Assembly: GCA_016933215.1 (NCBI GenBank)
Contig: JAFGBH010000046.1
Span: forward strand, 1 to 32,869
DNA length: 32,869 bases
Origin: Deltaproteobacteria bacterium
GTDB lineage: Bacteria; Desulfobacterota; Syntrophia; Syntrophales; UBA2210
Direction: 5' to 3'
How positions within the stretch are numbered: the first letter of the stretch is position 1; the number at the start of each line of letters is the position of its first letter. The notes below the pieces were generated by a model. The model was given only the letters and a program-made list of their open reading frames with translations. It was not told where the DNA came from and made no database searches. A program made the position numbers and the translations under genes. Positions 9,846 through 15,931 of this stretch are shown here, piece by piece.

Positions 9846-9874
9846 TTGACAATAGCACATATTGCGCTTAAAGT
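9846..9874 (+). promoter_or_regulatory. candidate sigma70-type promoter for usp
   Basis: TTGACA (9846-9851), 17-base spacer, TAAAGT (9869-9874), followed by an AT-rich stretch. It lies about 190 bases upstream of the usp start, leaving a long leader. The -35 is a perfect match; the -10 is 4 of 6. Prediction only. Confidence 0.4.
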
Positions 9875-10066
9875 GTAGCTATATATATTACGATATCATC
9901 AATAATATCATATTTTTAGTCCATAAGTATGTGACGAGTAATAACACTGGAGCCGCTGAAAATGGTGGTATCCGCTGTTACTTCTTACCTTCTGAAAATG
10001 GGGAAGATTAACCCATACAGCCGGGAGGTCTGAACCACAGAAAAATAAAGCAGAGGGAGGTGTATT

Positions 10067-10540
10067 ATGTCCGAAAAAATATTGATTCCATTGGATGGTT
10101 CTATATTTGGCGAGGCGGCCCTGCGCTACATTGAGAAACGCCTGTCTAGACTGGAAGAGGAAAAAAAGACAGAAGTTGTTCTCCTCCAAGTAATTACAAC
10201 ATTGGCTCATATTGTTCCTTCCGGAGAGGCAGCTGTCAAGGTTCCCTATACTGAGAGTGAGCTGGAGCAAATAAAGAAGCAGTCAATAGACTACCTTAAT
10301 GAGGCCGGTGAAGACCTCAAAAGTAAAGGGGTTGTGGTGAAATGTGAGGTGAAATTCGGTACATCCTCGGCTAACGAGATTATTAAGGCTGAAGAAGAAT
10401 TCGGAGCTGACCTGGTGGCCATGTCAACACATGGACGGCATGGTCTTTCCCGATGGGCTTTCGGTAGTGTCACTGATAAAGTACTGCGGGAAGGCAAGGT
10501 ACCTGTATTACTGGTTAGAATACCTAAGAAGGCTGAATAA
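10067..10540 (+). CDS. universal stress protein, UspA family
   Basis: Single-domain Usp, expected cytoplasmic, possibly ATP-binding. It begins MSEKILIPLDGSIFGEAALRY with the family's D-G-S near residue 10. The C-terminal nucleotide loop reads STHGRHGLSRWAFGSVTDKVL: the second part of the usual G-x2-G-x9-G-S motif is intact (G123, G133, S134), while the first Gly is Ser, a common variant. Length 157 is normal. A strong Shine-Dalgarno (GAGGGAGGTG) precedes the ATG. It is alone on this strand, flanked by repeats on the left and a hairpin on the right. Direct role unknown; such proteins are often induced by starvation or redox stress. Confidence 0.93.
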   Translation: MSEKILIPLDGSIFGEAALRYIEKRLSRLEEEKKTEVVLLQVITTLAHIVPSGEAAVKVPYTESELEQIKKQSIDYLNEAGEDLKSKGVVVKCEVKFGTSSANEIIKAEEEFGADLVAMSTHGRHGLSRWAFGSVTDKVLREGKVPVLLVRIPKKAE

Positions 10541-10566
10541 GGTTTGCAGAATACCGTTGTTCTCAT

Positions 10567-10600
10567 CGCGAGTCCCAATCCAGAGGGACTCGCGAGCTTT
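10567..10600 (+). terminator. hairpin after usp, probable terminator
   Basis: Perfect 10-bp stem CGCGAGTCCC (10567-10576) with GGGACTCGCG (10585-10594), 8-base loop, starting 26 bases after the usp stop. The tail AGCTTTC is a poor T-run, so termination may be weak. Confidence 0.5.
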
Positions 10601-10896
10601 CGGTTGTTGATAATAAAAAATAGGCCGCTTAGTCCCGCCATGCTTCGCCAGCAGCCAAGTGCTCACTTGCTCCCCGAAACGATCAGAAAAGTAGTTATGC
10701 AAAAGCTTTAGGTCCTGTTTTAAATAAATGAACCGAATCTCGTGAAGCGAATTGCTCTAGCACTTTTTTTCTAGTTTAATTTCCCAAATACATTTCGAAA
10801 GATTTTTTAGGCGAAACGTTTTTGATCGTTAAAGTATCAAAAACCATTACCCAGAGGTCATAACAAGAAGTATATTCTATTGATATAACTCAACAT
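10601..10896. other. non-coding DNA left of the att site, possible remnant of an earlier element
   Basis: AT-rich, with no supportable gene. It contains a 9-bp hairpin GTTTTTGAT/ATCAAAAAC (10818-10844) and an AGAGGTCA octamer (10853-10860) exactly 36 bases before the 29-bp att repeat. That is the same octamer and the same spacing as at the element's right end. Confidence 0.5.
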
Positions 10897-10925
10897 ATTG
10901 GTGGAGGCGGCGGGAGTCGAACCCG
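10897..10925. repeat. attL: 29-bp copy of the ssrA 3' end
   Basis: Begins ATTGGTGGAGGC and ends TCGAACCCG; identical to 17531-17559, where it forms the real 3' end of ssrA (T-arm, acceptor and CCA). Identity stops sharply after the CCCG on one side and before the ATT on the other. It marks the left boundary of the integrated element. Confidence 0.85.
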
Positions 10926-10971
10926 ACTCATAGCCACTTAACTACATGATATTATTGATACTAAATTTAGC

Positions 10972-10993
10972 TTAGAGGTCATTTAGAGGTCAA
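10972..10993 (+). promoter_or_regulatory. paired arm-type sites near attL
   Basis: Two copies of TTAGAGGTCA (10972-10981, 10983-10992), 11 bp apart (one helical turn), 46 bases inside attL. The same 22-bp block occurs at 17474-17495 near attR. Layout and location fit integrase or excisionase arm-binding sites; this is inference. Confidence 0.6.
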
Positions 10994-11018
10994 ACCTTGC
11001 TGCTTTATGTCCTTTAAT

Positions 11019-11047
11019 TTGACAGACTTCAATAATCATGCAAAATA
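11019..11047 (+). promoter_or_regulatory. weak candidate promoter for vsr
   Basis: A perfect -35 TTGACA at 11019-11024, but no good -10 at 16-19 bases; AAAATA at 11042-11047 is the nearest. It is the only -35-like element between the arm sites and vsr. Confidence 0.25.
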
Positions 11048-11125
11048 GAAACGGCAATCGTGGGGTGAGGGCCTATATCGAAAAAACAGCCTTTACATAA
11101 TCGTAATGTTGTACCATCGGGAAAA

Positions 11126-11569
11126 ATGACTGATCATCTGGAAGTCAGAGAGCGAAGTTGGAACATGAGCCGGATTCGATCTAAAAATACCGGACCGGAG
11201 AGGCAGGTTCGCTCTCTTTTGCATTCCCTCGGTTTTCGCTTTCGCCTGCATAGACGTGACCTGCCCGGATCACCAGATATGGTTCTACCGAAGTACTCAA
11301 CGATCGTGTTTGTTCACGGTTGTTTCTGGCATCAGCATCCCGGATGTAAGGCCGCTTGCAAGCCTAAATCAAACACTGAGTACTGGTTACCAAAGCTTGC
11401 GAGGAACAAGCAACGCGATAGAGAAAACCAGAAAGCACTGAAAGCATTAGGCTGGAATGTCGTTGTTGTGTGGGAGTGCGAATTAAATGATCTTGACAGT
11501 CTCACAACGAAACTGTTAAAAGCTGTCGCTCGTCGCCACGTTTTTGGAAAAGCAGTTTGCAAAGGGTAG
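11126..11569 (+). CDS. vsr: Vsr-type very-short-patch mismatch repair endonuclease
   Basis: Nicks DNA at T:G mismatches that arise when 5-methylcytosine deaminates, protecting sites methylated by a C5 methyltransferase. Family landmarks: MSRIRSKNTGPERQVRSLLHSLGFRFRLHRRDLPGSPDMVLPKY (catalytic Asp in PGSPD), FVHGCFWHQHPGC with the zinc and active-site His/Cys residues, then WLPKLARNKQRDRENQKALKALGWNVVVVWECEL. Length 147 is typical. The Shine-Dalgarno is weak (GGGA); an in-frame ATG at 11165 would remove the first 13 residues. It lies immediately upstream of the C5 methyltransferase fusion, the classic pairing, and is probably co-transcribed with it. Confidence 0.95.
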   Translation: MTDHLEVRERSWNMSRIRSKNTGPERQVRSLLHSLGFRFRLHRRDLPGSPDMVLPKYSTIVFVHGCFWHQHPGCKAACKPKSNTEYWLPKLARNKQRDRENQKALKALGWNVVVVWECELNDLDSLTTKLLKAVARRHVFGKAVCKG

Positions 11570-11579
11570 TCACTGTAAC

Positions 11580-13622
11580 ATGGATTACGTCGAAAAACTG
11601 AACACGATGTTAAAGCCAAAGAGGAATGGAAAACCACTTGTGGTTGACCTTTTTGCTGGCTGCGGCGGTTTAGCCTTAGGCTTTGAGGCACAGGGATTCC
11701 GCACCGTCGGGTTTGAGATGGAAGTTGTCTGTTGTGATACTTATTCGAGAAATCTCATGGGTCAGTGCCATTGCCTAACTCTTACTACGGAAACTGACTT
11801 ACCTACCGCAGCGGTACTGATAGGCGGCCCTCCTTGCCAACCTTTCAGCGTCATTGGAAGGCAAAACGGACTTGCCGATGATAGAGACGGGTTTCCAATT
11901 TTCATATCCGCTGTTAAGCGACTCAACCCAGACCTGTTCCTTTTCGAAAATGTACGTGGTTTGGTTTATCGAAGTAAAACTTATTTTAAGTCAATTCTTC
12001 AAGAACTTAAGGCCTTGAATTACATATTGGAGTTTCAGCTTCTTAATACAGTGCACTTCGGTGTTCCTCAAAAGAGGGAACGACTGATTGTCGTAGGGCA
12101 CAGGGGGAATTTTTCTTTTCCGCAACCTTCGTCGCAACAAATAACAGCAGGCGAGGCTCTTGGGGAGCTAGCGTTTCAGGCACCACCCGAATCGAAATTC
12201 TTGACAGCAAGCATGGACGAGTACATTGCCCGATATGAGAAAGCCTCACAATGCGTTAAACCACGAGACCTACACCTTGATGCCCCCGCCCGAACTCTGA
12301 CGTGCCGGAATCTGGCAGGAGCTACTTCTGATATGCATCGTATACGTCTCCCCAATGGAAGGAGGAGACGCATTCTGATTCGAGAGGCAGCAAGGCTTCA
12401 ATCTTTTCCAGACTGGTTTACATTCCATGGAACAGAAACGCAACAGTTCAACCAGATAGGAAATTCGGTTCCACCTCTTCTTGCTTACCATCTTGCCGGT
12501 GCCGTTCGAAATTACCTCGAAATTTCCGAGCGTTTGTCAACAGCGGAAATTACCTATCGTAATCTTCCAACCCAACTAGAACTTAATTTTGCAATGGAAC
12601 CAAAGGAGGTCTGCATGCCTAAGTTCGTATCACCGGAGAAGAAGCAACCTATAGTTAGAGTTATAAATGAGGCGTTATTCATTCTGTCATCCTTGGGGAT
12701 CCCCTTTGATGGCCTTACGAAACGTCGTCTCGAAAAAATGGCTATGGCTTTCTTAGCTGTCTGTGATGTAAAACTCCCAAAAGAGTGGGACAAGGTGAAA
12801 GATACGACCTCAGGTCGCGCTCTTACCACTCGCCAGATTATTGAATACATCAACCAACATTTTGAAGAGAGAATTTCCAGAGGGTCGTATGATGACATTC
12901 GTCGCAAGGATCTGAAACTGCCTGTTGCTGCCGGAATCATTTTTAGGAGCGCAAATGCTCCCGGAGCTGCAACTAACAACCCAACGCGAGCCTACGCATT
13001 GAACCCTCAATATACTGGGGCAGTATCCTCCTTCGGAACAGAAAACTGGGAAGAAGATATTGAGGAGTTCATGAACGAGCGAGAAACGTTGGCAGAAAGA
13101 TTGAGCAAGACTCGAGACATTGAGCATATACCCGTAGTTCTACCCTCAGGAGTGAAGCTGCAATTCAGCAAAGGAAAGCATAATGAGCTCCAGAAAGCCA
13201 TCATTGAGGAGTTTCTGCCACGCTATGGAGAAGGATGCGAGGTACTATACGTTGGAGATGCGGCGGACAAGTTTCTCCATGTTGCCACAGAGAAACTCAA
13301 AGCCCTTAACTTCTTCGAAATAGCTCATGATGAACTTCCCGATGTAGTAGCTTACAGTTCAGAAAAGAATTGGCTGTATCTAATCGAGGCTGTACATAGC
13401 TCTGGGCCTATTTCAAGCGTTCGGCATGAGGAGTTAATACAGCTAACAGTGAGCTGCACTGCGGAGATTGTCTATGTCACTGCTTTTCTAGACAGAAGTA
13501 CCTTCCGCAAATTTGCTCCCGACATTGCGTGGGAGACCGAGGTTTGGATCGCGGAGTCTCCGGACCACATCATCCACTTCGACGGTAAACGATTCTTGGG
13601 TCCTTACCCGCGGAACCAATAG
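11580..13622 (+). CDS. C5-cytosine methyltransferase fused to BsuBI/PstI-type restriction endonuclease
   Basis: One open frame of 680 residues carries a whole restriction-modification pair. Residues 1 to about 320 are a C5-cytosine methyltransferase: motif I VVDLFAGCGG (21-30), catalytic PCQ (Cys86), ENV (123-125), QKRER (164-168), a short target-recognition stretch near 185-285, and NQIGNSVPP (291-299). Residues 346-680 match the BsuBI/PstI endonuclease family: VLYVGDAADK, LPDVV (Asp588), LIEAVHSSGPIS (Glu603), AWETEVWIAESPDHIIHF and the end FLGPYP. Known BsuBI/PstI systems use a separate N6-adenine methylase, so this partner is unusual. Start ATG 11580 lies 11 bp after vsr; TTG 11544, overlapping vsr, is the alternative. 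An internal start for the nuclease alone is listed separately. Recognition sequence unknown. Confidence 0.9.
   Translation: MDYVEKLNTMLKPKRNGKPLVVDLFAGCGGLALGFEAQGFRTVGFEMEVVCCDTYSRNLMGQCHCLTLTTETDLPTAAVLIGGPPCQPFSVIGRQNGLADDRDGFPIFISAVKRLNPDLFLFENVRGLVYRSKTYFKSILQELKALNYILEFQLLNTVHFGVPQKRERLIVVGHRGNFSFPQPSSQQITAGEALGELAFQAPPESKFLTASMDEYIARYEKASQCVKPRDLHLDAPARTLTCRNLAGATSDMHRIRLPNGRRRRILIREAARLQSFPDWFTFHGTETQQFNQIGNSVPPLLAYHLAGAVRNYLEISERLSTAEITYRNLPTQLELNFAMEPKEVCMPKFVSPEKKQPIVRVINEALFILSSLGIPFDGLTKRRLEKMAMAFLAVCDVKLPKEWDKVKDTTSGRALTTRQIIEYINQHFEERISRGSYDDIRRKDLKLPVAAGIIFRSANAPGAATNNPTRAYALNPQYTGAVSSFGTENWEEDIEEFMNERETLAERLSKTRDIEHIPVVLPSGVKLQFSKGKHNELQKAIIEEFLPRYGEGCEVLYVGDAADKFLHVATEKLKALNFFEIAHDELPDVVAYSSEKNWLYLIEAVHSSGPISSVRHEELIQLTVSCTAEIVYVTAFLDRSTFRKFAPDIAWETEVWIAESPDHIIHFDGKRFLGPYPRNQ
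12602..12617 (+). promoter_or_regulatory. internal Shine-Dalgarno and ATG for a free endonuclease
   Basis: AAAGGAGGT (12602-12610) stands four bases before an in-frame ATG (12615) inside the fusion gene. Initiation there would yield 335 residues (12615-13622), about the size of stand-alone BsuBI/PstI nucleases (roughly 316-326). It is one of the strongest ribosome sites on the element. Confidence 0.7.
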
Positions 13623-14025
13623 ACTTTAAGTGGCGCAGCGATTCCCTTTATCATTTTTTGCATACAGCCGAGCTTATGCGGATATGAGCGTATGTTAAAG
13701 GAACCCGGAGCCTAAGTATTAAGAATTAAATAATTTAGTAAAAATCAGCAGGCGAGAGGACGTAATCTTAGTCCAAACATACTCCCCAAACGCCTCAGAA
13801 CGCAAAAATACAAACCCTCTTACGAGAGCCCATAAAGAGCCTACCCCCTCACCTTCACCTATGTATCAAATAGCGATGAGCGCAAATAGTCTTGTCAAGG
13901 CCGACCAAAGTGAGCCGAAGGGTACCCTTGACTTGACTGGCGCTCATGCTATGGGTTTTTGGAAGCAGGGAGGCGGTGAGTATCGATAGATTTAAAAAAA
14001 AATAAAAATAAATCGAAAATAATGC
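13623..14025. other. non-coding region downstream of the R-M gene
   Basis: About 400 bp with no supportable gene on either strand. It holds a large interrupted inverted repeat (separate entry) and an A-rich tract at 13990-14020 leading into the regulator promoter. Confidence 0.6.
13870..13952. repeat. large inverted repeat, candidate rolling-circle origin
   Basis: Left arm ATAGC-g-ATGAGCGC...GTCAAGG (13870-13900) pairs with CCTTGAC...GCGCTCAT-GCTAT (13926-13952). The outer 13 pairs have a single bulge and the inner 7 pairs are perfect, with a looser middle. The loop (13901-13925) runs into a perfect GGGTACCC palindrome (13920-13927). It sits upstream of the rep operon of an HUH replicon, a plausible place for a nicking origin; function is inferred. 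Confidence 0.45.
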
Positions 14026-14053
14026 TTGACAGCAGAATATATTCTGTTAACAT
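14026..14053 (+). promoter_or_regulatory. promoter with operator-like palindrome for the 88-residue regulator
   Basis: TTGACA (14026-14031), 16-base spacer, TAACAT (14048-14053). The spacer contains a perfect 14-bp palindrome CAGAATATATTCTG (14033-14046). A protein bound there would block RNA polymerase; the gene just downstream encodes a likely DNA-binding protein, so autorepression is a reasonable guess. Confidence 0.6.
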
Positions 14054-14112
14054 TGTTTGCACTTTAGAAATGCATTATGATTTTAATCCATAAACTGATA
14101 GAGGTATTGACC

Positions 14113-14379
14113 ATGAATGAAGACAAAAAATTACAAACAACGGTAGCCTTTCGTTGCCCCAAGGATCTGGCGGATAGGTTAGAAAAGATGGCTGAAAAGG
14201 GCGATATACCACGTTCAAAGCTTATTCTGAACATGGTTGAAACGATGCTTGGTTATTTAGAAGTAACTGAGAAGGTAGGGGTGTTGCACTTGGCAATGCT
14301 TATCCGTGACGCAGGGGATAACCTGAAGGATGTTGCAAAGAAATGGAGAAAAAAACAAAACATTAGTGATTTGACATAA
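14113..14379 (+). CDS. small ribbon-helix-helix-like regulator
   Basis: 88 residues beginning MNEDKKLQTTVAFRCPKDLADRLEKMAEKGDIPRSKLI. The short strand TTVAFRCP followed by two helices (DLADRLEKMAEKG, PRSKLILNMVETMLGYL) fits the ribbon-helix-helix (CopG/Arc) pattern seen in plasmid copy-control and partition regulators. The rest is a charged helix. I chose ATG 14113 because AGAGG lies eight bases upstream; the frame is open to 14077. Its promoter carries a 14-bp palindrome that could be its own operator. It is followed by a hairpin region and then the rep operon on the same strand, so control of replication or excision is a possible role. No specific family name can be given. Confidence 0.65.
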   Translation: MNEDKKLQTTVAFRCPKDLADRLEKMAEKGDIPRSKLILNMVETMLGYLEVTEKVGVLHLAMLIRDAGDNLKDVAKKWRKKQNISDLT

Positions 14380-14390
14380 AAAAAAAGAAA

Positions 14391-14422
14391 CGCCCGGACT
14401 ATGTTGGAGCATAGCCCGGGAC
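14391..14422. terminator. hairpin after the regulator gene
   Basis: CCCGG-A-CTATG / CATAG-C-CCGGG around a TTGGAG loop, directly after an A9 run that follows the regulator stop codon. Read on the minus strand the hairpin is followed by nine T, so it looks like a better terminator for leftward transcription; no leftward gene is visible here. Confidence 0.4.
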
Positions 14423-14514
14423 AGTGATACGTTCAAGATAGACAATGTGATTGGCGTCGCATGCAACTCAAACGCATCGTGGATATTATAACATCATACC
14501 GATGCATGTCAACG

Positions 14515-14547
14515 GCCTCTCTTGAGCGTATCAAGGGAGGCTTTTTC
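14515..14547 (+). promoter_or_regulatory. rep-operon leader hairpin: terminator-like and SD-masking
   Basis: GCCTCTCTTGA (14515-14525) pairs with TCAAGGGAGGC (14531-14541) through 11 pairs (one G-T) around GCGTA, then TTTTT. That is the shape of an intrinsic terminator. The 3' arm contains GGAGG (14536-14540), the ribosome site of the next gene (ATG 14549). One structure could therefore both end transcription and hide the ribosome site. Confidence 0.6.
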
Positions 14548-14548
14548 T

Positions 14549-14860
14549 ATGGAACAGGCATCATATCATGGTGCTCTGAGGGCCGAGGCGGGACGGTTAC
14601 GGGGCCGGACCGCCAAGGCCCCTAATGAAGCATCACACGAAAAAGATGATAGAAGCACATCTGAGCGTATAAAAGACGCTATTAAGAAGTCAAAATACCT
14701 TACCCCTGTACCTCAGATTGAAGCGGACAGGATTCTTCAAGAATACCGATTAAAAATCGCACAAGATGAAAGTTTAGTAAACGTCCTCTATCCGGTCTTG
14801 GGAAGAATTACGCACACCTACCGATTAGATAAGAAACTAAAGTCGGGGTGTGAGGAATGA
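14549..14860 (+). CDS. unknown 103-residue protein, first gene of the rep operon
   Basis: I do not recognise a family. The protein starts MEQASYHGALRAEAGRLRGR, is strongly charged in the middle (EASHEKDDRSTSERIKDAIKKSK) and has a helical C-terminal half (IEADRILQEYRLKIAQDESLVNVLYPVLGRITHTYRLDKKL). No signal peptide or membrane segment. Start ATG 14549 is eight bases after GGAGG, which lies within the leader hairpin. Its stop overlaps the rep start by 4 bp (ATGA), indicating translational coupling. By position it may be a replication accessory or copy-control protein; this is inference from context only. Confidence 0.6.
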   Translation: MEQASYHGALRAEAGRLRGRTAKAPNEASHEKDDRSTSERIKDAIKKSKYLTPVPQIEADRILQEYRLKIAQDESLVNVLYPVLGRITHTYRLDKKLKSGCEE

Positions 14861-15879
14861 ATGCTGAACTAACCCCGATGGAGCGGATCGAAAGACGCAG
14901 AAAACATGTCACTGCTGCTTGTATAAGTGACATATTTTTACATTACCAAGAGGAACGAAGGAAGAAATTTAAAAAGAATATTTTAGACTATGTACGGGAA
15001 AAGAAACAATTTAAGTATGATTGCAAGGAGCTATTTATCATTCATCCCGATATGACCGAGATAAAACAGGTAAATAAGGCAGTTTGTTTCAATACAGAGG
15101 GAAGGAGTGAGGGTATACGGGGAAAAATAACGGAGTTCTCTTCGGGATCACGCCGAAACTTCATTAAGTTTTTCTGCAAGCTGAAAGATAAACCAAAGCT
15201 GTGGCAGGATTTTACCTTTGCAGATGATGTCATGGAGGGGGCATCGATAGGAGAACGACGTAATGTATCAAACAAGGCGTTAAACAGGTTCAGAAGGACC
15301 ATAAAAGAGAAATATCCGTCCTTGTGGATCGTGTACAAAAGGGAATGGGAGCCGCGAAAATCGGGAAAATTGAAGGGTGAATATATACCTCACTTTCACA
15401 TGTTCATAGGGGGGTTGTCAGACAGAGAAGACTATTTGGGATTGGCTGCCAAGTTGGCCGTGATTTGGGTCCATTCCACGAGAACAACGGAGATAGAAAA
15501 GTCATTAAGGGTATCACTCCATGAAAAGAGTTACAGACTTATAGAAAGTCAGGATCTGGCGATTAAATACGCTACCAAGTACGTGACCAAGGGAAATGGA
15601 TTCAAGACCGACGAAAGCATCGGGCGAAGTTGGGGTACGATAGGCGATGTTGTTTTAGGTGATCCTGTCGAAATCGAGGTAACACCGGATGAGGCTGTAA
15701 AAATTAGAAGACTTTTTAGAAAGAAAGTACCGAGAAATCACTATTTACAAAATCAGTTGAGAAACAAAGAAACATCAACTTTTGTCATTATAAAGGCAGA
15801 AGCCGTACTCAGATATTTAGAATATATAAGAATACAGCATGAGAACGAAGTACTGACCTACTTTAAAAAGGTGGCTTGA
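14857..15879 (+). CDS. rep: HUH-type rolling-circle replication initiator (Rep)
   Basis: 340 residues. Signatures of HUH endonucleases occur in the expected order: a strand motif DFTFAD near 118-123, the metal-binding HxH in EYIPHFHMFIGG (His179, His181), and the tyrosine motif KYATKYVTKG (Tyr238, Tyr242, with Lys241), followed by a GRSWG motif like that in G2P/ORF2-type replication proteins of filamentous phages and related replicons. Such proteins nick one origin strand and stay attached through the tyrosine. It overlaps the preceding gene by 4 bp and ends just before the integrase. A candidate origin (inverted repeat 13870-13952) lies upstream. It might also act as a relaxase for mobilisation. 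The family subgroup is inferred from motifs. Confidence 0.8.
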   Translation: MNAELTPMERIERRRKHVTAACISDIFLHYQEERRKKFKKNILDYVREKKQFKYDCKELFIIHPDMTEIKQVNKAVCFNTEGRSEGIRGKITEFSSGSRRNFIKFFCKLKDKPKLWQDFTFADDVMEGASIGERRNVSNKALNRFRRTIKEKYPSLWIVYKREWEPRKSGKLKGEYIPHFHMFIGGLSDREDYLGLAAKLAVIWVHSTRTTEIEKSLRVSLHEKSYRLIESQDLAIKYATKYVTKGNGFKTDESIGRSWGTIGDVVLGDPVEIEVTPDEAVKIRRLFRKKVPRNHYLQNQLRNKETSTFVIIKAEAVLRYLEYIRIQHENEVLTYFKKVA

Positions 15880-15931
15880 TTTGAACTCGTCACTCGTACA
15901 TAATAACCCCCAATTTAGAGGGGGTGACTAT

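Larger units (their letters stand above)
9286..10066. other. 781-bp non-coding, repeat-rich region between rfbD and usp
   Basis: No convincing gene; the open frames here are short and lack good ribosome sites. It holds four copies or fragments of the GC-rich palindromic repeat family (about 9431-9467, 9478-9515, 9629-9675, 9706-9758), a long AT-rich hairpin (9518-9579), a short perfect hairpin ATCCCGA-TTG-TCGGGAT near 9579-9595, and a candidate promoter for usp. Confidence 0.7.

Noticed and set aside
9908-10270. 120-codon minus-strand frame overlapping the usp start
   Set aside because: Overlaps usp, which has clear family motifs and a strong ribosome site; the reverse frame has neither.
10897-10925. 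Possible tRNA 3' half at the left att site
   Set aside because: Only the terminal 29 bases match; no tRNA body follows. It is the duplicated tmRNA end.
12554-12979. 141-codon minus-strand frame inside the R-M gene, considered as an antisense control protein
   Set aside because: No ribosome site seen and no recognisable motif; the region is explained by the nuclease N-terminal part.
14391-14422. Ordinary terminator for the regulator gene on the plus strand
   Set aside because: The T-run is on the other side, so as a plus-strand terminator it is poor; kept only as a hairpin.
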